Below are positions 21,831 through 33,713 of a DNA stretch of 64,000 nt, one piece after another. The notes beneath the pieces were generated by a model that searched no databases, was not told the origin of the DNA, and saw nothing but the letters and a program-made list of their open reading frames with translations. The translations under genes and the position numbers were made by a program. How positions within the stretch are numbered: the stretch's first letter is position 1; every line of letters begins with the position of its first letter. This stretch comes from Erpobdella octoculata (taxonomy: Eukaryota; Annelida; Clitellata; Hirudinida; Erpobdellidae), in the NCBI GenBank assembly GCA_963978895.1, contig OZ022240.1, positions 18,251,136-18,315,135 of the forward strand, given 5' to 3'.

Positions 21831-22170
21831 TGTCTTGAATATCAACAACCTTGCCAAACCACATGCAATTCAACATCTGCGTGTTGATGTACTTTCACAG
21901 TTAAAATTTCAGTCGAGATCCCGATATCGTATCGGATTTGTCTCGTTATTGGTCGAGGCGTCTCGTATTGTATCGTTTTATTGCATTCAAGCCTTTCATC
22001 TTGAGGTACCACGAAAAAGCAGATCGTGTTGATGTTGTATTTGACGTGCATCGTGCTGACAGTCTAAAATCTGAAACCAGAATCAAACGAGGAACTGGGA
22101 TATGACTACGAATTTTAGGAGAGACTAGCTTCCCACCAAATTGGAAAGATTTCTTGAAGTTGGATGACAA

Positions 22171-24547
22171 TAGGGCTGTGCCAGTATATCGGCATGCCTG
22201 TATACCGACCGGTTTTTGGCAATACCGGTTCCGCCGGTATGAAGGGTGCCGGTATTGAACAATCGGCATTCAGCACATCACGCATAAAAGGCAGAAAAAG
22301 CTAAAGACCAACAGCAGCAATATAAGCTGTACAATTTACCTGTATGTCCATTGTTTGCTACACATCAATTACGGACAACAATTCCTAGCAATAGGATAGC
22401 ACTAACGGTCTAGCACCGTTTCGCTTTGTTAACTGAACCATTGTAGTTTATAAGCATCTGCGTCCCGATATCGTTTCAAAACGATACAGCCTGTGGAAGA
22501 AGTCTCGTATCGATATAAATAGCGATACTTAAAATTTGGTTCTCGAATAAAGTCCCGAAAAAATATCGAGATTTTTTAAAAATATTTTCCAATAAATAAC
22601 GAAAGTCATACATATTTAATTAACGATTGTCACAACTGTGAATATTTGCAATTGATTCATCAACATTGATTAATTAATCTACCTATTGACAGAAGTTTAT
22701 AACTATTATTATCCCCACTTTAAATTCGGTTTTCCAGACAGCCTGTAGCCCCATTATTTACTATTTTTAGTCTGGGAACCGGCAGCAAAAAAGCCGCGCT
22801 CCTCTTAGGCTGCTAGTCGACCTCTGCAAACTACTGACTACTGATACTACAAGCCCTACAAGGCAATCGTACTCGCTGACATCGATGTCTATTATTATTA
22901 ATGAGAATAATGAGTAATGTAATATTAATGATCATTCTATGTTTATGTTTTGGTTTAGTCTGTTTCATAAACTTTTTTTTTCAAATTTGTTACATAGAAT
23001 TGGAATGATTATTTTAGTGTTTCGATATCCGTAATTGACCGTAATAGTAGCTCATCTGAGATATATCTTTATAATCTTGATGATATTCTTAGTTGTGTGT
23101 GAGTATGTGTGTGCCACCTGTAGTGTGCACGACAGTGCCATAGCCCGTATCGTCTGCAGCTGGAATTCGAAACTTTCTCAGCTTCCTTCTTGCTATTGCT
23201 AACCGCATTCGCCATCGCCTATAAATAAACACGCTGGGTTTTTTCACTTTCTTAATTCTTGCATAGAGGCACTTTCTCGTTTTGGAGAATCAGAATATAG
23301 AGATGTAATTATTTTGGACACTCCCAGCAGTGTCGGGAGTCAGGATAGTCTGCCAGGACCATCACAGTCGACCAGCAAACGTCAACGTCTCAGCCAAATT
23401 AAAAATTAAAAATATTGTTGACAGTTAATATTGAACTTAAATTGACTATCAGTGAATCAGTGGACAGTGATTTTTTTATAATATCGTCAAATAATTAAAA
23501 TTTTTGTGAATTAAAAAAATTACTGGATTTGATTTATCATATATATTTATATATATATAGAATAGGTATATAGGAGATAAACGAACTATCGCTCTGTATA
23601 CGAAGAAACGATTTAGAGTCTTTTGTAAAAGTAGATGGATTTATTTAAGAAATCAGCAGAGGAGTCAATCTCACGTAATCTAGTAATCTTAGTAATCTCA
23701 ACTAATCTCAATCTTAGTAATCTCAACTGATCTCACTAATCTCAATCTCAGTAATCTGCAATCTATTTCGATCTCCATTGGTTTTTCCACTTTCACTATT
23801 GAATTGCCTAAAAATGTCGTTCTTTTGGTGTGCTAGAAGGTTTTCTACTTTTCAATTACTTGAAAAAATAATTTTAATTTTTTTTTCATCAGCAAGTAAA
23901 ATCGTTTTAAATTAAATTGATAAACTACCGCATAATGCGAACTAAATAAAGTAAATAAATACTTACTATCGGCGGTAGCGTTTAATTTAGAGTCTAAATT
24001 TAGACAAATAGATGTACCGAAACTAAACAAATGAAATTTATTTCAAGTTGTAAAAAAAATATTAAATTTGGTAAATTTTTATAAATTTTGAAATTTTTTA
24101 ATATTTATATATTTTTTTCAATGAATTCCTTTAATGTAGTTATTAATATTGTCTGTCGCATATAGTTCATCATTCTATGTTATCTCGTTTCATTCGAGAC
24201 AAAATTTCCACTTCAGTCGAGATCCCGATATCGTATCGTATCGTTATTGTTCGAGGCGTCTCGTATTGTATCGTTATTGTTCGAGGCGTCTCGTATCGTA
24301 TCGTTTAATTCGAGGCAAATTTCAGAAATCGTATTGTATCGCATCGTTCCAAAAAAAATAACGGGACGCAGAAGCTTAGTAGTTTAGTTTAGTCCGAGCT
24401 GGCGACTGACCGACCGCGGACAGTAACACTAACGCACTTCAAAACACTATTTCTAGCCATTTTCAGGCTTTCGACATTATACCGGTACCGGTTTTTGGCC
24501 CGGAAATACCGGTACCGGCAGAAAAAAACCATACCGGCACAGCCCTA
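22171..24547. mobile_element. Short hAT (about 440 bp net) hosting a second hAT; TSD GATGACAA
   Basis: GATGACAA at 22163-22170 and 24548-24555. Termini TAGGGCTGTGCCAGTAT and, inverted, TAGGGCTGTGCCGGTAT. Inside both ends are CCGGTATTGCCGG / ACCGGTACCGG arrays (22200-22260 and 24480-24535). Net of the nested element it is a MITE-sized sequence with no coding capacity. Confidence 0.9.
22451..24378. mobile_element. Nested hAT, TAAGCATCTGCGTCCCG family, TSD GTAGTTTA
   Basis: GTAGTTTA at 22443-22450 and 24379-24386. Termini TAAGCATCTGCGTCCCG and, inverted, TAAGCTTCTGCGTCCCG. The subterminal TCTCGTATCGTATCG array at 24225-24320 is longer than in the 19859 copy. Large stretches are collinear with 19859-21318, but 22880-23750 is extra sequence. 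No transposase frame. Confidence 0.9.
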
Positions 24548-25693
24548 GATGACAACTAAACAGAGCTGTTCATTTATCTTGCAGTAGTACTAACAGAGAT
24601 GGAAGTACCTCGAAAGCAGATCGTGGCAACCTTTGGTGAGAACGTTATCTGTGCTCCCACGAAATCGGTTTAATTGTAGGCACCTTGTTCTCACGAAGAA
24701 GCGGGCACACGAATGTTGTTGCATCCCAAAGATGCTGCTGAACAAGGAATGCGCAATATATTGTTACGAACTGTTGACACAGATGTTCTAGTTATTGCTG
24801 TGTCCGTGTTTCATCAGCTGAATGTCGAAACAATGTATTGCGGTCGGAGTCGGCAAACTCTTTCGCTATATCTCAATCCATGATTTGCCAAACACTGCGG
24901 GATTGAGAAGATCAATAGCACTTCCGATGTTCCATGCACTTACCGGATGTGACACTGTTTCATCAATGTGTGGTCGAGAAAAAAAATCCGCATACGACAC
25001 TTGGTCAGTTTTTCCAAATCTGACGGATGCGATAATCACAATGATGAGCACACCGGATCGAATCACTGAATAGAATTTAGATATAATCGAGCGCTTCATC
25101 ATTTTGTTGTATGATAGAACAAGCACTCAAACATCTGTCTAAAAAAAGCCATTCCATGGAAAATATTCCTCCAACAAAAGACGCATTGAAACAGCACGTG
25201 AAACGAGCATTCCATCAAGCTGTGCACTGTTGGAATGAAACCCTTGTTCTGCAACCCAGTATGTTCCCTCATTCTGATTGGGGCTGGGCTTTGGAAGATT
25301 CAAGATGGACACAAGTCTGGATGACAATACCAGAAACAGCAAAAAGTTGCTACGAACTGTTGGGTTGCAATTGTATCAAAAGCTGTACTGCTAGACGTTA
25401 CAAGTGTCGAAAGTCATTTCTGAAATGTACTTCGTTATGCAAATGAGGGGGTGAATGCGATGAATTGATTGATGACAATTTGAAATGCTCCAAGTAACAC
25501 TCAATGACTTTGATTTATATAAAATAATGTTTTCCAAAAATAAATTGATTTTTTAATAAAAAAAAATGACGAAAAAAAATTTTTTTCTCAAGTGGCACTT
25601 ATCGGAATTTGATTGAATATGCATCTCTGAGTTTATTTGTAAAATATTACGTTCTTTACAGGTTTTGAAAGGTAGTAAGGTTAAGCTGCTTAG

Positions 25694-27122
25694 TAGGGAT
25701 GTCACGGGTACCCGAACCCGAATTCGGTACTACCCGGTCTTTTTCTGATACCCGAACCCGAACTCGAACCCGAAAGTGTGAAAATTTGATACCCGAACCC
25801 GAAAATGTGAAAACTTGATACCCAAACCCGAACCCGAAAATGAGAAAACTTGTTACCCGAACCCGAACTCGAAAATGTGAAAACTTGATACCCGAACCCG
25901 AAAATTTATAAGCCTAATACCCGAACTCGGAGTTGTGAACAAATAAATTTTTTTAGTAAATAAATATTTATTCCAGTTTTAAAAATAGCAACACAAACAG
26001 AGTTTTCATAACTTTTCAAGTTTATTAAAAATGAAATAGTATTAGGAACCGATTTCAGGCAAGTTGTACTTCATAAACAACAGTTTTTCTGCTGTCTTGC
26101 CTGATAATCGGTTCCTTAGCGGCTCATAAATAATTGCAGCACCACTGAACAACTGTTCCGATGGAACGCTGGTAGCTGGGGCCGCCAAGTAGCGCTTAGC
26201 GATCACCGCTAAATTTGGAAAGTTTGTTCTGTTATCTTTCCACCACAAAAGAGGGTCTTCGTCTAAAGTGACCCTTTTTTTCTTCAAGCCGCGAACGAAC
26301 TAAAATAATTAAGCCTCCTTCGGTCGAAGAAATCGCGGATAGCCATGACTCTAAACTTTTTACTTCAGTTATATAACCTTATATTTATTCATTCATATAC
26401 TCAAAGTTTTTCTGATATAACAAAGACCCTTTGTTATAAAGATAATCTTGCATAATCCTAAACTTTAACTGGCAAAGTATATAAATGATCTATGCGTCAC
26501 AGTCATTTTATTAGCAAATGTGTAAGCTAGAACACTAATCCGCCTGATTACCCAACCGGACCGAGCCGCGAAAAAAATTAATAAATTACAATAATTTAAG
26601 AGGTAACGTATTATACTAATCGCAAGCCATACAAGTTTTGTATTATCACCTTTGCGTAACAAATAACACAAATAGGTCATTTTATTGGTGAGTGTGTAAG
26701 CTAGACCACTAATCCGCCTGATTATCTGGCCGGACCGAGCCGCGAACGAACTAAAATAATTAAGCCTTCTTCAGCCAAAAAATCACATTATTTGGAAAGC
26801 TAAAAAATTAACTTGTTAGAGTTTATTCAATACGTGTAATGTCCAATGGATGAATTGATCGCTCTCGTTTGTATATGTATATACACTAGGTAAATATAAA
26901 ATCAATCCACGAATTTGAAATCATAAGCCAGTACCCGAACCCGAACCCGGTTTTTGGAAAACTACAAACCCGAACCCGAAAACCTGAGTTTCACAAACCC
27001 GAACCCGAAAACTCGAGTTTTACAAACCCGAACCCGATAACTCTAGTTTAACAAACCCGAACCCGAAAACTCTAGTTTCACAAACCCGAAAACTCCAAAA
27101 AGTACTACCCGTGACATCCCTA
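25694..27122 (-). mobile_element. hAT element, 1429 bp, TSD CTGCTTAG, CCCGAACCCGAA arrays
   Basis: CTGCTTAG at 25686-25693 and 27123-27130. Termini TAGGGATGTCACGGGTA on both ends (inverted). The left end has units of ATACCCGAACCCGAAAATGTG repeated about six times (25720-25930); the right end has CAAACCCGAACCCGAAAACT units in the same written sense (26935-27095). Only the last part of a transposase remains. Internal duplicates CTAATCCGCCTGATTA (26537 and 26711) are also present. Confidence 0.9.
26042..26287 (-). pseudogene. hAT transposase C-terminal (dimerisation) fragment, 81 aa
   Basis: The frame contains DPLLWWKDNRTNFPNLAVIA, then KRYLAAPATSVPSEQLFS and RNRLSGKTAEKLLFMKYN, the classic hAT C-terminal block. 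The catalytic RNase H part is absent upstream, so the element is an internally deleted derivative. Confidence 0.85.
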
Positions 27123-27130
27123 CTGCTTAG

Positions 27131-27945
27131 CTATAAATAAAAATCCCTTACTTTATCAGGAGCCATTCGAGCAAAGCCAATCTGTGCTTACTAGGTGAAA
27201 ACAAGAGGTCAGAAACCCATAAATCATCGAAATCAGTCACAAAAGGGCACTGGAGATACTGAAACCATGCAATCAATTTATAATTTATTGCATAATAAAT
27301 TGTAGCAATTTAGATTTAGACTAATTTAGATTAGACTGATTAGAGTATTAGAGTTAAACATAACTGTTAACTCTAAGTTAGTTTTAATAACTAAAGTCTT
27401 GAAGTCTTGAATTTGCAAAAAAAATAGCAACTTGAAATATCTCTCTAGCAGTAAAATTCGAGTTATTATTTAGAGTAATTAATTAGAGTAATTAGACTGA
27501 TTTGTACAGTGTACAGTAAAGGCTTTACTGTACACTGTACAGTATATAAATATACTGTAAAGCAAGCAAAATTAGAATTAAAAAACCGCAGAATATTAAT
27601 TATCAATATCCCTAACATACCTCCAGCGTTTTCTTAAAATAAGGTAAACAATGAACCATAGCGCCCGTTAGAATACCGATTATTGCGCCACTAGCATTTT
27701 CGAACGATATGTATTATTATGTATATAATATGATTTTAACCAATGACAGCTAAACAGACGAAACCGAAAAAAGTATTCTTAATTTGGTAAATTCTATTAT
27801 GTGACTTGGATGTGTTAACAAAAATGTACAATTGTTTTTAAATTTAATAAATTTTCACTTTGATCTCCAATTGCCCGTGATCCATTGTCTATTTATTTTT
27901 TAACAATCAAACCAGTTTGAGAAATTAGTGTGCTATGTTTATAAG
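27131..27945. other. No gene recognised
   Basis: AT-rich sequence with short inverted stretches (CTTTACTGTACACTGTACAG near 27520). No coding sequence or defined repeat found. Confidence 0.4.
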
Positions 27946-27949
27946 TATA

Positions 27950-28240
27950 CTAGCGGGGTACCGGCGTTGCTCGGGGTTTTTAGAGTTTTTTCTATCGTTT
28001 TTTCTCGCTCCCGTTTCCTTCCCCGCTTGCTCCTCCGCTCCCGGTAGTTTTCCCGCTCCCGGTCGCTTTCCCGATCCCGGACGCTTTCCCGTTCCTGCTC
28101 GCTCATTTGCTTTAAGTTGCTTTTCCGTTCCCGTTTGGTTTCCCGCTCCCGTTTCCGCTTGTTTTCCCATTCCTGTTTCCGCTTGTTTTCCAATTCCTGT
28201 TTCCGCACACTTTCCCGCTCCGCTCCGCTCATTTTGTGAC
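27950..28240 (-). mobile_element. Helitron-like 3' end with long minisatellite
   Basis: Minus strand ends CCCCGAGCAACGCCGGTAC then CCCGCTAG and T. The adjoining array of CCCGCTCCCGGTCGCTTT-type units spans about 240 bp, the longest in the window. Arg/Glu-rich open frames over it are repeat artefacts. Confidence 0.6.
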
Positions 28241-28244
28241 CGAT

Positions 28245-29150
28245 TGCAATTTTTTTACTATAATTGTCTCCCATTGACTCAGGCGCGGTCCCAGGATTTT
28301 CTGGTGGGGGGATAAAACATTTATTTTTTATTGGGAGTCTATATTTTTTTTATAGATTTCAAAGTTATCATGAAGCTATGGGTGTGTTGTAAGCAAATTG
28401 CGTGTTTGAACCTAAGAAAAGTTTATGTTCCTGTTCAATCTTCCTACAAATACAAAACAAAATAACATAACATTTATATTGTGCCCTTATAAAAAAAAAT
28501 TCTTTCGCAAAGACGCGCAGTTTGTCAACATTTCCTAATCAAAAAGTTTATTAAAAAGATATGTTTTTCACCTAATTCTAACTTGTTTAATGTCTAAAGA
28601 ATGACGAACATGCACTCTCCTACAACCTCAGTTAACACAAAAGCAATATTCAAGGAGTGTTAGGTTTAAAACGAAAATTTAACCGTTTTGTTGGTCAAGT
28701 TCGACTCAAATGTATTTTCGTTCGTCAAAAATTTAATAGAACGAATAGATAAATGCCAATCTTGTTATTCAGGGTTTGATGTTTGGCTAGAACTTTTGCA
28801 CTTTCAATGCTCAGTGGGTCCCGATTTAAAGAATGACGTAGGTAATCTTAATGAAGTTTCTGCAGCGCATTTTTTTGCTGGAAGTTCAAGATTTGGCTTG
28901 ACATCTTCAACACAATAATTAGAGTTAGTAAAACAAATATTGATCTATGAATAATAAAATTAAGTGCTTTACCACCTTTAGACTTCATAGAAAACAGTGG
29001 GTACTTTTCATTTTAGATTAATATATGTAATAAGGAAAACTAGTGTTCAAAACTTGCAAGAACTCATTTTTTTTAATTTTTCAAACGATTAACGCCAGCA
29101 AACAACGAATAATAGAAAACAACTGAAAAATAAATGTGAATCGCCTAGGA
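28245..29150. other. No confident gene; possible hAT end at 28278
   Basis: CAGGCGCGGTCCCAGGATTT followed by a G run at 28281 resembles a hAT-type terminus without a located partner. A 76-residue frame (28688-28918; LIERIDKCQSCYSGFDVWLE) has no support. Confidence 0.35.
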
Positions 29151-29351
29151 ACGTGAAATTTGGAACTTATATTACTTTTATTGCGTAAGCATCCACTAAG
29201 AAAGGATTTTTGAAAATTTTGCTCCTGAGGGAAAGAAACTGAAAAACAAACTTTTTTCTAAAACAATGTATATCCCGAAAACCAAAAATGAGGAGATTTT
29301 GAAATTTGGTATATGGATTTTTCTTGAAAAAGAAAAACATAGATGTTTCAC

Positions 29352-30682
29352 CAGTGGCGTAGCTATGGGGGGGAGCAGGGGGAGCGGCCGCTCCCCCTGA
29401 GACCATTTTCCAAAAAGTGGGGCTTTTTTGGCCTTCTCAAGAATTAAAATAAATATTTTATTAAATTTAGGCTGTCAAAAATCTGTTAAAATCCCAACCG
29501 GGTATGTTGATTGATTATCAGCAAATAAGCAGTAACAGATTTTCTATCATACATGACTGTATTGTGTGACTCTTCGTTCTTCTAATATTCTGGAAAAAAG
29601 TGTTAGAGAAGGCTTTCAGTTTATCCACATATTTACAGAAAAGCAGTATTGATTTGGTAACAGCTTCTCATTAGATTCAACTATTTGAAAACGATATGAA
29701 AAACATGAGAGATGAATTTGAATCTGAATTTGAACGTCTTGAGAATGAAGCAGCTGAACTTGCTGAAAAATGTGATATTACAACGGAGTATAAGCAACAA
29801 AGAATTCGGAAAAGAAAGAAATTCCACGAGGAAATTTCAGAGGATGATGTAATATCTGATGCCCGAAAAAAATTCATAGTTGAAACCTACATAGTATCAC
29901 TCGATTGCATTATAAATAGCACAACTAAAAGATTTGAACATTTTCAAAATGTTGCTTCCAAATTTAGTTGTTTAGATCCGAAGCATTTTAGCAATGACGA
30001 TAATGTGACAAGATTAGAATCTTTAGCAGACATGTACTCAGATGTCATCGAAAGTCGAGATGAAATTGTGCAAGAGTTTTTTTCATTTTAAGACATGTAC
30101 AAGGAAATATTAGGTATAATCAAGAAGGAAAAAAAATTCTAGTGTCGAAGAAATGACCATCAACAATGTGCTCAAATTCATGATCGCCAATGACATGTGC
30201 TCCATTTTTCCTGGCCTTTTTACAATGTACCGTATTTTTCTGACCTTGCCAATAAACAGCGCTGGTGCGGAACGTTCCTTCAGCCGACTGAAACTCATAA
30301 AATCGTACGTGCGTTCTACAATTGGTGAGGACAGGTTGTCAGGTTTAGCCTTGATTACGATCGAAAGACAGTTTGCTAGTGAAGTGGATTATAACGAAGT
30401 AATCGATAACTTTGCAAGAATGAAGCCCAGACGAAAAAAACTGTTGTAATTAGTTTACACTGAGTAAGTATATAAACTGTATAATATACTATAATTGTTA
30501 CTAAACAATACATAATATTGTTTTTCTACCTGTTGGGTGTTCCAGTATTTCTCTTTGAAATACGAAAATAAATACGTATGTAATAAATGCAATGTATTTA
30601 ATTGAAATTCTTTATTTTGGTAAGTGGGCCTTTTATATGTGCTCACCGCTCCCCCTGGTGCTAAAACCTGGCTACGCCACTG
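29352..30682 (+). mobile_element. ZMYM-type hAT, 1331 bp, TSD TGTTTCAC
   Basis: TGTTTCAC at 29344-29351 and 30683-30690. Termini CAGTGGCGTAGC (inverted at the right end, GCTACGCCACTG). G-rich/C-rich CTCCCCCTG motifs lie just inside both ends. It is inserted in one of the tandem units of Helitron-like unit A, which resumes at once after the duplication. Confidence 0.9.
29696..30449 (+). pseudogene. hAT transposase C-terminal half, frameshifted
   Basis: The first frame (29696-30091) is acidic and helical (RDEFESEFERLENEAAELAE; ... RKKFIVETYIVSLDCI). The second (30153-30449) carries the dimerisation motif LTLPINSAGAERSFSRLKLI and GEDRLSGLALITIERQFA, typical of the CAGTGGCG-end hAT group with TTF/ZMYM-like transposases. 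A shift and a stop between the two and the absence of the N-terminal zinc finger and catalytic Asp make it non-functional. Confidence 0.85.
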
Positions 30683-31667
30683 TGTTTCACCATTTTTTGA
30701 AAATTCGGTTTCCCAGACCTCAAATGTGGGTTGGAAAATAGGGTTCTTTGTTTTTTAAAGTAACTGCTACTCAAAAACGGTAAATACCACAGATGTAAAA
30801 ATTAGTATTTAGTTTCTATTCTAAAAATAAAAATATACCTGTTTCGCCATTTTTTTTACAAATTTGGTTTCCAGGACCTTAAATGTGGGTTGGACAATAG
30901 GATTACTTGGTTTTTAAAGTAGCTGCTACTCAAAAACTGTGAGTGATACAAAAGTAAAAATTAGTATTTAGTTTCTACTCTAAAAATAATGATATACGTG
31001 TTTCACCATTTTTTGAAAATTTGGTTTCCAGGACTTCAAAAATGTGGTTTTTAAAGTAACTGCTACTCGACAACTGTAATCGCTACAGATGTAAAAATTA
31101 ATTCTTAGAATCTACTCAAAAAAAAAAAGATATACGTGTTTCACCATTTTTTAAAACTTTGGTTTCCATGACTTCAAATGTGGGGTCAAAATAAGGGTTA
31201 TTTGATTTTAAAATAACTGCTACTCAACAACTGCAAGCATTACAGATGTAAAACTTAGTATTTTGAGGTTTTGCGCTGGTTAAAAGTAGCTGAGTCCAGT
31301 TTATCAACGGTCGGGCCAAGCCGTTATTTTAGGGTCTTTTTACGGACCAGGCTAAACCTTAAATCAAGGTGGTACGGGCCGATATTTTCCACTAAGCATA
31401 CAGACATTTTAGTGATTTTAGGGTCTTCAGACGGGCCGGACCAAACCTGAAGTCAAGGTGGGACGGGCCGAAGTTTTTCATCAAGTATATAGAATTTCTA
31501 AGCCTGTAAAAACGGGCCGGGCCCATATTAGACGGGCCGTGCCGGGCCAGGAATTTTGGTTTTGAAACGGGCTGGGCCAAGTTGTCGACTAGCCGAGCCG
31601 ACACCTATGGATGCACGGTTCAAATTCTCTAATTTCATGCGAGCGAAGCCGCTACGGGCACTGCTAG

Positions 31668-32920
31668 TCTATATATATATATAAAAGAACATGTCCTGAC
31701 TGACTGACTGACTGACTGGCTGGCTGGCTGGCTGGCTCGCTGGCTGGCTGGCTGGCTGGCCGACTGACTGACTGATAAACAACGCCGAGCTCAAACGCCT
31801 CATCCTAGGAACGTGAAATTTGGAAAATTCGGTTTCCTGGACCTCAAATGTGGATTGGAAAATTGGGTTATTTGGTTTTTAAAGTAGCTGCTACTCAAAA
31901 ACTGTGATTGCTACAGGAGTAAAAATTAGTGTTTAGTTTTTACTCCAAAAATAATGAAATACGTGTTTTAGCATTTTGAAAATTTGGTTTCCAGGACTTC
32001 AAATGTGGGGTGGAAAATAGGGTTATTTGTTTTTTAAAGTAACTGCTACTCAAAAACGGTAAATACCACAGATGTAAAAATTAGTATTTAGTTTCTATTC
32101 AAAAATAAAGTTATACGGGTTTTACCATTTTTTTAAATTTGGTTTCCAGGACCTCAAATGTGGGGTGGAAAATAAGGTTATTTGGTTTTTAATGTAGTTG
32201 CTACTCAAAAACTGTGAATGCTACAAAAGTAAAAATTAGTATTTAGTTTCTACTCTAAAAATAATGATATACGTGTTTCACCATTTTTTGAAAATTTGGT
32301 TTCCAGGACTTCAAAAATGTGGGGTGGAAAATAGGGTTATTTGGTTTTTAAAGTAACTGCTACTCAACAACTGTAATTGCTACAGATGTAAAAATTAATA
32401 CTTAGCATCTACTCAAAAAAAAAAGATATATGTGTTTCACCATTTTTTAAAACTTTGGTTTCCATGATTTCATATGTGGGGTCAAAATAAGCTTTATTTG
32501 ATTTTAAAATAACTGCTACTCAACAACTGCAAGCATTACAGATGTAAAACTTAGTATTTTGAGGTTTTGCGCCGGTTAAAAGTAGCTTAGTCCAGCTTAT
32601 CACTGGTCGGGCCAAGACGTTATTTTAGGGTCTTTTACGGGTCAGGCTAAACTTTAAATCAAGGTGGTACGGGCCGAGGTTTTTCACTAAGCATATAGAC
32701 ATTTTAGTGATTTTAGGGGCTTCAGACGGGCCGGGCCAACCCTGAAGTCAAGGTGGGACGAGCTGAAGTTTTTCATCAAGTATATAGAATTTTTAGGCCT
32801 GTAAAAACGGACCGGGCCTAAATTAGACGGGCCGTGCCGGGCCAGGAATTTTGGTTATGAAACGGGCTGGGTTCAAATTCTCTAATTTCATGCGAGCGAA
32901 GCCGCTACGGGCACTGCTGG
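31668..32920 (+). mobile_element. Helitron-like unit B, 1253 bp, TC...CTGG, abutting unit A
   Basis: Begins TCTATATATATATATAAAAG directly after the CTAG of unit A, then a TGAC/TGGC tetranucleotide tract (31692-31775) and AGGAACGTGAAATTTGG. It ends GCGAGCGAAGCCGCTACGGG, CACTGCTGG at 32917-32920 followed by T. 5'-TC and 3'-CTRR plus a subterminal hairpin are the Helitron hallmarks. No coding capacity. Confidence 0.75.
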
Positions 32921-33589
32921 TTATACATATTAGTCAAAAAATAAATTTTAAAAAAGGATTTTTTTGCCTTTTTATCTGAGTCAACGAACTAAAATTTTTG
33001 AATCTAAAACAATCGAAATGTAGGTGATTTTTACCAATGCTTTTATTAACTCGTCGTCTCTGTTTCTCTGTCTGTCTGTTTTTCTGTCTGTCTGTTTCTC
33101 TGTCTGTCTGTTTCTCTGTCTGTTTGTTTCTCTGTCTGTTTCACCATTTTTTGAAAATTCGGTTTCCCGGACCTCAAATGTGGGTTGGAAAATTGCGTTA
33201 TTTGGTTTTTAAAGTAGCTGCTACTCAAATACTGTGAATGCTACAGGATTAAAAATTAATATTTAGTTTCTACTCCAAAAATAATGAAATACGTGTTTTA
33301 GCATTTTTTGAAAATTCGGTTTCCAGGATTTCAAATGTGGGGTGGAAAATAGGGTTATTTGTTTTTTAAAATAACTGCTACTCAAAAACTGTAAATACCA
33401 CATATGTAAAAATTAGTATTTAGTTTCTATTCTAAAATTAAAGATATACGTGTTTCACCATTTTTTACAAATTTGGTTTCCAGAACTTTAAATATGGGGT
33501 GGAAAATAGGATTACTTGGTTTTTAAAGTTACTGCTACTCAAAAGCTGTGATTGCTACAGATGTAAAAATTAGTATTTAGTATTTTTTT

Positions 33590-33713
33590 TATTGAAATTT
33601 ACATACGCCTTATCAAGACAAGTCTTGCTCAAGGCGAGAGAGGGAGGGTACTTGCGATCGACCGTACGATCGACAGGCGAACGCTCTACCGCTCTGCCAC
33701 CAGCGCCTCAAAA
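33590..33713 (-). mobile_element. tRNA-derived SINE head, reverse copy
   Basis: Reverse strand begins GGCGCTGGTGGCAGAGCGGT with the A box TGGCAGAGCGG and GCGTTCGCCTGTCGATCGTA, the family of 6283-6515, but with a shortened body and an A-rich tail. Confidence 0.75.

Larger units (their letters stand above)
22010..25497 (+). pseudogene. Decayed gene of the GCDTVSxF family, split by nested hATs
   Basis: Blocks read in order, with stops and shifts between them: VDVVFDVHRADSLK (22028), WKDFLK-DDN (to 22170), then after the inserted elements TELFIYLAVV, EVPRKQIVATFGENVICAPT, APCSHEEAGTRMLLH, LLRTVDTDVLVIAV, ALPMFHALTGCDTVSSMCG (24940), AHFHQAVHCWNETL-like sequence and a Cys-rich tail CNCIKSCTARRYKCRK...GGECDE ending at TAA 25495-25497. 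From recall this is an uncharacterised family common in invertebrate genomes. The TVDTDVLVI and GCDTVS acid motifs suggest a PIN/FEN-like fold; that is inference. The 22171 hAT duplicated GATGACAA in the DDN codons, so the break is exactly placed. In-frame stops (for example TGA near 22094) lie outside the insertion. Confidence 0.75.
29150..31667 (+). mobile_element. Helitron-like unit A, ends CTAG at 31664-31667, split by a hAT
   Basis: Starts somewhere before AGGAACGTGAAATTTGGAAC (29150). It contains degenerate tandem units of about 155-160 bp beginning TTTCACCATTTTTTGAAAAT (30686, 30841, 31002, 31138), then a GGGCCG-rich module (31300-31610), then GCGAGCGAAGCCGCTACGGG, CACTGCTAG. AGCG-AAGC-CGCT forms a small hairpin about 10 nt before the CTAG, as expected for Helitron 3' ends. 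No Rep/helicase coding. Confidence 0.65.

Noticed and set aside
27925..28315. Arg/Glu-rich or Pro/Phe-rich proteins on both strands
   Set aside because: Products of the CCCGCTCCCGGT minisatellite in a Helitron-like end.
33024..33237. Cys/Leu/Ser/Val-rich membrane-like peptides (also 37391-37648)
   Set aside because: Reading of the (CTGT)n/(CTCTGTTT)n tract of the R repeat; no conserved start or gene context.
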